From Robbsia andropogonis (GTDB lineage Bacteria > Pseudomonadota > Gammaproteobacteria > Burkholderiales > Burkholderiaceae), in NCBI RefSeq assembly GCF_000970345.1, contig NZ_LAQU01000021.1, positions 1-64,000 on the forward strand: a stretch of DNA of 64,000 bases. Direction: 5' to 3'. Made by a program: the position numbers and the translations under genes. Below, one piece after another: positions 47,245 to 54,619 of this stretch (its first letter is position 1; every line of letters starts with the position of its first letter). The notes beneath the pieces were generated by a model. That model was not told the DNA's origin. It saw nothing but the letters and a program-made list of their open reading frames with translations, and ran no database searches.

Positions 47245-48462
47245 TCAGTCGTTGGCCTGCTGGTCCTGCTCCTGCCAGATCTTTTCGGCCAAATGGAAGG
47301 CCGAGTTTGCAGCAGGGACGCCGCAATAAATCGCGCACTGCAATAACACCTCCTTGACCTCCTCGCGCGACACGCCGTTGTTGCGCGCGGCACGCAGATG
47401 TAGCGCCAACTCCTCGCCCCGGTTCAACGCGATCATCAACCCAATGGTCAACAGACTGCGGGTATGCCGCGGCAAGCCGTCGCGGGTCCAGATGCCGCCC
47501 CATGCGTAGCGGGTGATCAGATCCTGGAATTCCTCGTTGAACGGTGTGAGATGCGTAAGCGATCGATCGACGTGCGCCGAACCAAGGACTTCACGGCGTA
47601 CCGCCAGTCCCATTTGGTAGCGGGTCTTTTCCTGCAAGGCGCCACGATCGAGAAAGTCCAGCAGCACTTGCGTATAGTTAGAGGCTTGCTCGATATTGGC
47701 AATATGGCCGGTTGCCAGCTCCTTGTACCGCGCGCCTGCTATCTGCGCATGCAGCCAACGGCCCTGCTCGGCACTGGTCGATAAATCATAGGTGCCGGCG
47801 ATGACGAGCGTAGGTGTCTTGACCAAGGCCGCCTGCTCACGCAGATCTGCGCTCGCCAGCGCGCCGCAGTTCGCGCAATAGCCGTCCTGCGACGTGGACT
47901 TCAGGACGGCACGCAACGGTGTCAATGCTTCAGGATGCGCGGCCTGAAACCCTTCCGTGAACCATCGCGACAGGATCGTATCGGCAAACCCCGCCAGCGT
48001 CTTTTCCCGCACCGTATCGACACGCGTTTGCCAGGATGCGTCCGTGCCGACCTTCGCCGCGGTGTTGCTCAATACCAGTCGGTCCAGGCGATCCGGATGA
48101 TGGATCGCCAACGCAAGCCCGGTCAACCCTCCCATCGAGATACCGCAAAAATGGCTACGCGTCACGCCGAGATGATCCCATAGCGCGATGACGTCGTCGC
48201 GTAATTGCTCGATCGTATAGGGGCCCTGCGGCGCGCTCGACTGGCCGTGTCCCCGCGTGTCATAGCGCAGCACGCGGAAATAACGCGATAGCACATCGGC
48301 TTGTGACCACCACATCGTCAAGTCCGTTCCCAATGAATTAGAGAACGTCAACCACGGCGCACCGTCGGGTCCTTCGACACGATAGCGCAGGCGCACACCA
48401 TTGACGTCCGCCCATTGGTCTTGCACCTGAGGTGTCGCGCGATCCGTCGCGTTTGGCTCCAT
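47245..48462 (-). CDS. pcaL: PcaL: beta-ketoadipate enol-lactone hydrolase / 4-carboxymuconolactone decarboxylase fusion
   Basis: 405-residue fusion. The N-terminal ~270 residues are PcaD, an alpha/beta hydrolase with FCGISMGGLTG (Ser ~109), an Asp in AGTYDLST and a His in ATGHIANIEQ. The C-terminal ~130 residues are PcaC, with VRREVLGSAHVDRSL, WGGIWTRDGLPRHTRSLLTI and CAIYCGVPAANSAF. It decarboxylates gamma-carboxymuconolactone and hydrolyses the enol-lactone to beta-ketoadipate. The ATG at 48462 starts MEPNATDR, 37 bp after pcaB; the two form an operon. Confidence 0.92.
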   Translation of the reverse strand: MEPNATDRATPQVQDQWADVNGVRLRYRVEGPDGAPWLTFSNSLGTDLTMWWSQADVLSRYFRVLRYDTRGHGQSSAPQGPYTIEQLRDDVIALWDHLGVTRSHFCGISMGGLTGLALAIHHPDRLDRLVLSNTAAKVGTDASWQTRVDTVREKTLAGFADTILSRWFTEGFQAAHPEALTPLRAVLKSTSQDGYCANCGALASADLREQAALVKTPTLVIAGTYDLSTSAEQGRWLHAQIAGARYKELATGHIANIEQASNYTQVLLDFLDRGALQEKTRYQMGLAVRREVLGSAHVDRSLTHLTPFNEEFQDLITRYAWGGIWTRDGLPRHTRSLLTIGLMIALNRGEELALHLRAARNNGVSREEVKEVLLQCAIYCGVPAANSAFHLAEKIWQEQDQQAND

Positions 48463-48499
48463 CGATTGTCTCCAGTCAGAATATGCGAATGTTGGTGTA

Positions 48500-49891
48500 T
48501 CAGTTTGCAGCGTCAAATCGGGCGAGCACGGCATCGACGAACGCGCCGGCCTGGCCCGTGTAGTGCGCCGGGTCCAGCAACCGCGCAAGTTGCGACTCGG
48601 ACAATTGTGCGCGGACTTCCGGCTGCTCCTGTAGCAGATCACGCAGTGGCCGCTTTTGCGCTACCGCCGCTTTTGAAGCGGCTTCCACGAGATGATGCGC
48701 TTCCATTCGGCCCAGGCGCTCGCCCAACGCCAGCATTACCGCCTCGCCGAGAATCAAACCGCGGGTCAGCTCCAGATTCGCCGACAGCCGCGCCGTATCC
48801 ACATTCAACCCATCAAGCATCGCGTTTGTCGCATCCAGCGCGCCGCTGGTCAGCCGTGCGATGTCGGGGAGCGCGTCCCACTCGGCTTGCCATCCCCCCA
48901 AGGCCCGCTCGTGTTGCTGCACCATGCCACCCAGCATCGTAGCCACCAGCGGCGGCACCCGGTGCGCCGCGGTCAGCACCGCAGCGCAGCCGACAGGATT
49001 GCGCTTATGGGGCATCGTCGACGAACCGCCTTTGCCCGCGCCGGCAGGCTCCGCCAATTCACCTATCTCGGTTTGCATCTGCAAGGCGACGTCATTGGCA
49101 AGTTTGCCTAGACTCCCTGTCAGCATGCCCCAGCCGCATGCCAACTCGGCCAAGCGATCGCGCTGAGTATGCCAGGACACATCCGGCACCCGCAGATCAA
49201 GCATCCGCGCCAAGGTGACGAGCACCGGCTGCGCAAGCGCCCCAAGACTGGCCAACGTCCCCGCGGCCCCCCCGAACTGCAACACGCGCACTTGCTCGCG
49301 AGCGCTTGCGAGCCGGGCGCGATGGCGCAACATCGCATCGAGCGCTTGCGCGAACTTCAGCCCCAATGTGATCGGTAGTGCCTGCTGCAGCCACGTTCGC
49401 CCGACTTGCGGCGTGTCACGATGGGCGCGTGCCAGCGTCGCGAGCTGGTGGCTGAGGCGCTGCAACGCGGCGTCGATCACGTCACAGCTTTCCAGTGCCT
49501 GCAGGACGGTCGCCGTATCGATGATGTCCTGGCTCGTCGCGCCCCAATGCACGAAGCGCGAAGCATCCGCGTCGCGGACCTTGACCACCGCTGTCAACTG
49601 TTTGACCAAGGGAATGGCTGTGTTACCGGCCGTCGCGCTGGCATCCAGCAGTGCGGGTATGTCGAAGTTCTCGACACGACACGCGGCGGCAATCGGCTCT
49701 ACCGCCGATCGTGGCACGACACCGACTTCCGCGCTGGCCCGCGTCAACGCCGCTTCCACATCAAGCATGCGTTGTAGCGTGGCTTCGACATCCCAGATCG
49801 GCAGCAGCGCCCGGCCACCGTAAAGCGTGTCGGTCAGGCGCCCGCTGGCTTTTGCCTTACCGGAATGCGGAGTCTCGGATATCGGATGCAT
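48500..49891 (-). CDS. pcaB: 3-carboxy-cis,cis-muconate cycloisomerase
   Basis: 463-residue member of the fumarase/aspartase superfamily. The signature GSSTMPHKRNP is intact, as are VHWGATSQDIIDTATVLQ and GRTWLQQALPITLG typical of PcaB. It converts beta-carboxy-cis,cis-muconate, the product of PcaHG, into gamma-carboxymuconolactone. A sigma70-like promoter and GTTCG repeats lie upstream (49908-49980). First gene of the pcaB-pcaL operon. Confidence 0.93.
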   Translation of the reverse strand: MHPISETPHSGKAKASGRLTDTLYGGRALLPIWDVEATLQRMLDVEAALTRASAEVGVVPRSAVEPIAAACRVENFDIPALLDASATAGNTAIPLVKQLTAVVKVRDADASRFVHWGATSQDIIDTATVLQALESCDVIDAALQRLSHQLATLARAHRDTPQVGRTWLQQALPITLGLKFAQALDAMLRHRARLASAREQVRVLQFGGAAGTLASLGALAQPVLVTLARMLDLRVPDVSWHTQRDRLAELACGWGMLTGSLGKLANDVALQMQTEIGELAEPAGAGKGGSSTMPHKRNPVGCAAVLTAAHRVPPLVATMLGGMVQQHERALGGWQAEWDALPDIARLTSGALDATNAMLDGLNVDTARLSANLELTRGLILGEAVMLALGERLGRMEAHHLVEAASKAAVAQKRPLRDLLQEQPEVRAQLSESQLARLLDPAHYTGQAGAFVDAVLARFDAAN

Positions 49892-49907
49892 GAATAAACT
49901 CGTGTAT

Positions 49908-49941
49908 GTTCGAACAGCGAACGTATATTCTTTAAGCGAAC
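49908..49941 (-). promoter_or_regulatory. GTTCG repeat operator of pcaB (IclR/PcaR-like)
   Basis: On the coding strand of pcaB three GTTCG units occur in order: GTTCGC (49941-49936), GTTCGC (49922-49917) and GTTCGAAC (49915-49908). The last two form GTTCGCTGTTCGAAC, close in pattern to the PcaR box GTTCG-N5-CGCAC of pseudomonads and to PcaU/PobR repeats. It lies just downstream of the predicted -10. An IclR-type regulator is inferred; none is encoded in the window. Confidence 0.5.
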
Positions 49942-49950
49942 AAGTTTTTT

Positions 49951-49980
49951 ATAGTAGGGGTCCGCCAAGACCGTTGTCAA
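49951..49980 (-). promoter_or_regulatory. Sigma70-like promoter of pcaB-pcaL
   Basis: Minus strand: TTGACA (49980-49975), an 18-bp spacer, and TACTAT (49956-49951). The transcript would start about 50 bp before the pcaB ATG at 49891, running through the GTTCG repeats. The surrounding stretch 49892-50224 (about 330 bp to the pcaQ stop) contains no gene I can support. Confidence 0.55.
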
Positions 49981-50224
49981 CGGACGCAATCGTGCAAGGA
50001 GAAGAATCACCGTGATTTTTCCCGTTTCACGGGTAAACCATAGGCACCGCCTCTTGGCACAGCCCGATGTCGGGCAATCGCATGAAATGCATCGGTGGAT
50101 CAAGCAAACGTACCGCAACGCCAGCGAGGTGCGTCATCGGTCCGCTTTTCTGGCCAGATGCTCGCCGTTCCGACCGGAACGCTTGCATCCGGCATGCCGA
50201 AACACACTGCACTACCCATTCGCG

Positions 50225-51151
50225 CTATCTTAATTTAGCAGCGTCGCGCAGGCAGCTCAGCCAGCCCAGCAATGCAGCGGGAGCTTGACGATCCACTGGC
50301 AAGATCATCCCGACAGGCTCTTCGGAGCCGGCGGTGGAAATCGGAAGGGTGGCGAGCACACCCCGTGTCACATCTAGTCTCACCGCACTATGGGGCACAA
50401 ACCAGACAAAATGATGCTCGCGAGTCAGCTGGCGACCTACCGAAACCGATACTGTCTCGATATTCGGCCCATTGGCCAGCGCGGCGCCATCCTGCAGCGT
50501 TGCGAGGATGCGATTGGCCGCTTCCCTTATCAACGTGCCCGCTGGCGGCAATATCAACGGATGGCGCTGCAATAGCGTGGCCGTGATACGGCCTTCCGAT
50601 AGCAATGGATGCGTCGGGGACACGCACGCGCACAGCGGCTCGCTGCGCAGGAATTCGAAATTGAGCCCGGCCATGGCCGCCGGATCAGCAATACGCCCCA
50701 GCGCCATATCGAGCTCCGCGTCGCGCATACTGTCCAACAGCATGCGATTGGTGCCGGTAGTCAGTGACAACGTGACATGCGGCCAGGCTTCGCCGAAACG
50801 ACAAATCGCGTCACTCACCCAGTCACTGACGAGTGTGGGCAAAACACCCACCCGGAGGCGTTCGGGACCGAGATCCGCTGCATGCATCGCCGCATGCACG
50901 CCATCCTGAAGACTGATCATGCAGGCGGCGGCGTGTCGTTGAAAGACCATGGCCGTCGGCGTCGGGGTCGCGCCGTTACGGCCGCGGGCAAACAGCGATA
51001 CCCCCAGCGCGTCTTCCAACTCCGTCAAAGTCTTCGAGGCCGCGGGTTGGCTGATCGACAAGGCATCGGCGGCCTTCTGCAGGCTGCCCTGTTGCAAGAC
51101 GGCCAGGAAACATTGGAGATGACGCAACTTGATACGATTGAGCGTATTCAT
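50225..51151 (-). CDS. pcaQ: PcaQ, LysR-type activator of protocatechuate genes
   Basis: 308-residue LysR regulator. HTH start: IKLRHLQCFLAVLQQGSLQKAADALSISQ is the PcaQ/GbpR-type N-terminus; the effector domain has ERLRVGVLPTLV and MLLDSMRDAELDMALGRI. The ATG at 51151 was chosen because the family begins here; the upstream open frame crosses the operator region. It is divergent from pcaHG with a 229-bp control region, as expected for PcaQ, which in other species responds to beta-carboxymuconate-type intermediates. Confidence 0.88.
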   Translation of the reverse strand: MNTLNRIKLRHLQCFLAVLQQGSLQKAADALSISQPAASKTLTELEDALGVSLFARGRNGATPTPTAMVFQRHAAACMISLQDGVHAAMHAADLGPERLRVGVLPTLVSDWVSDAICRFGEAWPHVTLSLTTGTNRMLLDSMRDAELDMALGRIADPAAMAGLNFEFLRSEPLCACVSPTHPLLSEGRITATLLQRHPLILPPAGTLIREAANRILATLQDGAALANGPNIETVSVSVGRQLTREHHFVWFVPHSAVRLDVTRGVLATLPISTAGSEEPVGMILPVDRQAPAALLGWLSCLRDAAKLR

Positions 51152-51206
51152 GAAAACGGCTTCGACTTGAAACAGGGTGGCTTTAAAGGGAATAGGTTGC
51201 GATATA

Positions 51207-51244
51207 AGGGTTAACACCCTGAAACCGCCGGTTTGGATAACCCT
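51207..51244. promoter_or_regulatory. Probable PcaQ operator between pcaQ and pcaH
   Basis: Nested dyads in the pcaQ-pcaH divergent region: outer AGGGTTA (51207-51213) / TAACCCT (51238-51244) and inner AAACC-GCC-GGTTT (51222-51234). The GGTTA/ATAACC elements resemble the ATAACC-N4-GGTTAA box known for PcaQ in alphaproteobacteria, in altered arrangement. Binding by PcaQ is inference. Confidence 0.5.
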
Positions 51245-51380
51245 GAAAAAACACCATTTTGCATGCGAATCAGTTAAGCATACAGTGTCGACATTGCAGC
51301 GCCGATTAAAAACCCCGCAATAAGCGGCACCGTTCCGCTGCTCGGATACACGACGCGCCCCCAATAATAGGAGACATGAC

Positions 51381-52082
51381 ATGTCCACGGTATTGATCAC
51401 CCCACGCGATTGGGAAACGCAGCCCGCGTATTCCACGCCCCCTTATCGCTCAACCGCACTGCGCGCGCCGAGCCACGGGTTGATTCCGCTCCCTGCGAAA
51501 CTGCGTGACCTGCGTGCGCCGGTCTATGGCGCTGAACGGCTTGGTGCGCTCGATCACGACTTGACGCGCAACGCGGCCCGTAACGGTGAGCCTCTCGGCG
51601 AACGCATCATTGTCACGGGACGTGTGCTGGACGAAGGCGGCCAACCAGTCCGCAACACCTTGGTCGAAGTCTGGCAAGCGAACGCCGCCGGACGCTACGT
51701 GCACAAAGTGGATCAGCACGGTGCACCGCTCGATCCGAATTTCCTCGGCGCCGGGCGATGCATGACCGACAACGATGGACGCTACCGTTTCATGACGATC
51801 AAGCCGGGCGCGTACCCGTGGGGCAACCATCCGAATGCGTGGCGCCCGCAGCATATCCATTTTTCATTGTTCGGCGATTACTTTGCCTCGCGGCTGGTGA
51901 CCCAGATGTATTTTCCGGGGGATCCGCTGTTTGCATTCGATCCTATCTATCAAGGTACGCCGGAAGCCTATCGCGACCGGCTGGTCGCACGCTTCGATCT
52001 GGATACGACGGAGCCCGACTTCGCCCTGGCATATCAATTCGATATCGTCCTGCGCGGTCCGCAACAAACGCCGATGGAGTAA
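51381..52082 (+). CDS. pcaH: Protocatechuate 3,4-dioxygenase, beta subunit
   Basis: 233-residue iron-binding subunit of the intradiol ring-cleavage enzyme. The PcaH N-terminus has YRSTALRAPSHGLIPLP; GRVLDEGGQPVRNTLVEVWQ follows. Fe(III) ligands are in KPGAYPW (Tyr) and WRPQHIHFSLFG (two His), with another Tyr in DGRYRFMT. It cleaves protocatechuate to beta-carboxy-cis,cis-muconate together with PcaG. A GGAG site precedes the ATG; pcaG follows after 6 bp. Confidence 0.95.
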   Translation: MSTVLITPRDWETQPAYSTPPYRSTALRAPSHGLIPLPAKLRDLRAPVYGAERLGALDHDLTRNAARNGEPLGERIIVTGRVLDEGGQPVRNTLVEVWQANAAGRYVHKVDQHGAPLDPNFLGAGRCMTDNDGRYRFMTIKPGAYPWGNHPNAWRPQHIHFSLFGDYFASRLVTQMYFPGDPLFAFDPIYQGTPEAYRDRLVARFDLDTTEPDFALAYQFDIVLRGPQQTPME

Positions 52083-52088
52083 GCCGAC

Positions 52089-52730
52089 ATGACCACAACC
52101 ACACAAAACGCCACCTCGGCCAAGCACAGCACGACGTCGGATCATCCGCTCAAGCAGACACCGTCGCAGACTGTCGGTCCGTATTTTGCCTATGGCTTGA
52201 CGCCGACGCAGTATAACTATGGCTTCGAAAGCCTGTTCACGCCCGTCATCGCCCAGCCTGAGGCAAAGGGCGAACACATCACGATCACGGGACAGGTGTT
52301 CGATGCGAACGGGGTGCCCATCGCTGATGCCCTGCTGGAATTTCTGCAACCGAATAGCGAAGGTCGATATATCGGCACGCCGCAGGAAGCCGCTGAAACC
52401 GGCTTCAGCGGCTTCGGTCGCGTTGGTACCGGAACGGACCCGAAGGCACGTTATACGATCGACACGTTGAAGCCAGGCGTTGCCGTCGCGGGAGACGCGC
52501 CGCACATCAATGTCATCGTGCTGATGCGCGGTCTGCTGGTGCATGCGTTCACGCGCATCTACTTCGATGACGAAGCGGCCGCGAACAGCAATGACCCGGT
52601 GTTGAGCACGGTGCCCGCCGAACGCCGTGCGACACTGATCGCCAAGCGCGAACCGATTTCCGGCAAGAAGACCTATCGATTCGATGTCCGCATGCAAGGC
52701 GATGGGGAAACCGTGTTTTTCGACCTGTAA
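52089..52730 (+). CDS. pcaG: Protocatechuate 3,4-dioxygenase, alpha subunit
   Basis: 213-residue alpha subunit. Family marks: PSQTVGPYFAYGL near residue 25, GQVFDANGVPIADALLEFLQ, and INVIVLMRGLLVHAFTRIYF, where the subunit lacks the full iron ligand set, as usual for PcaG. It forms the (alpha-beta) catalytic unit with PcaH. An intrinsic terminator follows at 52790. Confidence 0.95.
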   Translation: MTTTTQNATSAKHSTTSDHPLKQTPSQTVGPYFAYGLTPTQYNYGFESLFTPVIAQPEAKGEHITITGQVFDANGVPIADALLEFLQPNSEGRYIGTPQEAAETGFSGFGRVGTGTDPKARYTIDTLKPGVAVAGDAPHINVIVLMRGLLVHAFTRIYFDDEAAANSNDPVLSTVPAERRATLIAKREPISGKKTYRFDVRMQGDGETVFFDL

Positions 52731-52789
52731 CGCGACAACGTCGGTTATCTCGCTCATGGCCTATCGTGGCGAGAGATAGCATGATGAAA

Positions 52790-52831
52790 GGAAAGAGGCC
52801 GGGATCATGCGTCCCGGCCCCTTTCCTTTTA
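52790..52831 (+). terminator. Intrinsic terminator after pcaHG
   Basis: Perfect 15-bp stem GGAAAGAGGCCGGGA (52790-52804) and TCCCGGCCCCTTTCC (52812-52826), apart from one G-A/C mismatch position, with a 7-base loop and TTTTATT right after. Oriented to end pcaHG transcription; no T-tract on the other side. Confidence 0.85.
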
Positions 52832-52875
52832 TTCAAGACCCCCGGACGACTCGCGTCGGCGCGTGGGGCACCGCC

Positions 52876-53313
52876 TTATTCGTCGGCGTTCGCCAATTCG
52901 AAGCGAACTGGCTGAGCACCTTCCCATAGCGTGCGCACGCCCAGGTCACGCAGCTTCTCCTTGCCTTCGACGATGGTCAGGAAGTGATTGCCGGCCAGTT
53001 GCCCTAGCTTGCTGGCAAAGCAGCAGGAACCATATGCAAGAATGATTTCGGTCTCGCTATAGCCGCCCGGATAGAACAACACGTCGCCGACGGACGGATG
53101 GCTCGTGTGATTCTCGAAACCCACGGGCTGTCCGTCGAGTTCCAGTTTCCAATCACCCAGCGGTACCCAGCAACCCTCGCCGCTCCACCGGACATGGATC
53201 AGCTTTTGTTCGTACGGTAGCAACGATAGGAAGGCCTTGACCGTATGCGGTGCATCGGGGTGGGTTTCAGCAATGAATACGTCGTCGCCAGAGGTGATCT
53301 TGATTCGGGTCAT
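52876..53313 (-). CDS. DUF3830 family protein (cyclophilin-like fold)
   Basis: 145-residue small protein of the DUF3830 group, which is predicted to adopt a cyclophilin-like barrel. Typical positions are KLIHVRWSGEGCWVPLGDW, GFENHTSHPSVGDVLFYPGG and KLGQLAGNHFLT. Function unknown; members often sit beside catabolic genes for nitrogen compounds. It is the last gene of the minus-strand run, 33 bp after hpxO, so it may act in urate or nitrogen-heterocycle use (context only). Confidence 0.75.
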   Translation of the reverse strand: MTRIKITSGDDVFIAETHPDAPHTVKAFLSLLPYEQKLIHVRWSGEGCWVPLGDWKLELDGQPVGFENHTSHPSVGDVLFYPGGYSETEIILAYGSCCFASKLGQLAGNHFLTIVEGKEKLRDLGVRTLWEGAQPVRFELANADE

Positions 53314-53346
53314 GGTAGTGGTGTGGTGTTCGTATCGAGCGCGGGC

Positions 53347-54570
53347 CTAGCCAAACGGGCCGGACACCGCTGTTTTATGCAACCCGGCAATGATGCCTTC
53401 GCCGCTTTCCGTACGCAACTCATCGTACCAGGCTTGTGTCGCGGTCGCGTCGCTCCCGTGAAGCAATGCGGCGCGGGCGCGGGCGCGCTCAATCACCTGC
53501 CTGACGCGCGGCAAGCGTGCTTGCGCAAATATCTGCAATGCCTCCGGCAAGTCATCGTGCCGTCCCGCGTCCAACGCTCGCGCCAGCAGCCACGCATCCT
53601 CCATTGCGAGGCAACCGCCCTGGCCGAGGTCCGGTGCCATCGCATGCGCCGCATCGCCGATCATGACCACGCGACCGTCGTTCATCCGGGGAACCGGGTC
53701 CGTATCATAAATCGCCACCCGCGCAATCGTCTCGGGGTCGAGCCGCTCTATCAAACGCTTCACCTGCGGCGCCCAACCCGCGAAATGCATTTCCAACGCG
53801 CGACGATGTTGCTCCGGATCCGTCTCCGCCGGCATGTCCGCCTCGGCTTCCGTCATGGGTACATCGAAAAAGAAGTAAAACTCGCCGATTGCCCCCCCGC
53901 GTCCTCCAGGGTGACCTCCGGTTCCCATCGGCATCAATGACACCCGCTTGCCTTCCCCAACAAATTGCTCCCACGCATCGGGCTCCGCCAGGTCACGCGA
54001 CACTGGAATGCGCCCATTCCAATTGACGTACCCCCGATAGCGTCGCGGGACCGGCACGCCAGCCACCTGGTCGCGCAATCCGGACCGATTGCCGTCCGCC
54101 ACCACGAACACGTCCGCGCGGTGCATTTCCCCGTCGTCCAGCGTCACGGTCACACCATCGGCGTCCTGCGAATAGCCGACGCATGCCGCCCCAAGCACCA
54201 CATGCGCCGGATCCACCGCTTCGAGCAATAGTCGCTGCAGCGCGGTACGCGCAATAGGTTTGGCGCGCTCGTGTACCGATTCGTAGAGAGGCCGCAGCGC
54301 GAAACGCGTCATCAGATGCCCCCCCTGATCGCGATAGCTCATCGTGTTCATCGTGCCTGCCGCGACGTCCATGCCGACGCCCAAGCCGAGCGCGCGCAGC
54401 ACCTTCACACCGTTCGGCCAGACGGAGATGGCGGCTCCAATCGGCTGCAGCGCACGGGTGCGCTCGAAAACACGAACCAAGTGACCTGCGCGGCGTAATG
54501 CGAGCGCCGCGCTCAACCCGGCGATGCCCGCTCCCGCGATAATGATATCGAGTGGTTTGTTCGTATCCAT
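53347..54570 (-). CDS. hpxO: FAD-dependent urate hydroxylase HpxO
   Basis: 407-residue class A flavin monooxygenase that hydroxylates urate to 5-hydroxyisourate. FAD motifs: IIAGAGIAGLSAALALRRAG, VADGNRSGLR and GDAAHAMAPDLGQGGC. It follows Klebsiella HpxO closely: GAAISVWPNGVKVL, YVNWNG, VGEGKRVSLMP (active-site Arg) and FYFFFDVP (active-site Tyr), ending in a conserved SGPFG. A Gly-rich insertion of about nine residues lies between the Arg and Tyr motifs. ATG at 54570 with GAGAG upstream; 49 bp after the uraD-allC fusion. Confidence 0.88.
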   Translation of the reverse strand: MDTNKPLDIIIAGAGIAGLSAALALRRAGHLVRVFERTRALQPIGAAISVWPNGVKVLRALGLGVGMDVAAGTMNTMSYRDQGGHLMTRFALRPLYESVHERAKPIARTALQRLLLEAVDPAHVVLGAACVGYSQDADGVTVTLDDGEMHRADVFVVADGNRSGLRDQVAGVPVPRRYRGYVNWNGRIPVSRDLAEPDAWEQFVGEGKRVSLMPMGTGGHPGGRGGAIGEFYFFFDVPMTEAEADMPAETDPEQHRRALEMHFAGWAPQVKRLIERLDPETIARVAIYDTDPVPRMNDGRVVMIGDAAHAMAPDLGQGGCLAMEDAWLLARALDAGRHDDLPEALQIFAQARLPRVRQVIERARARAALLHGSDATATQAWYDELRTESGEGIIAGLHKTAVSGPFG

Positions 54571-54619
54571 TGCGGCATCTCTCACGATCAATGCAACGTC
54601 TCGAAAACAACGCGACGGA

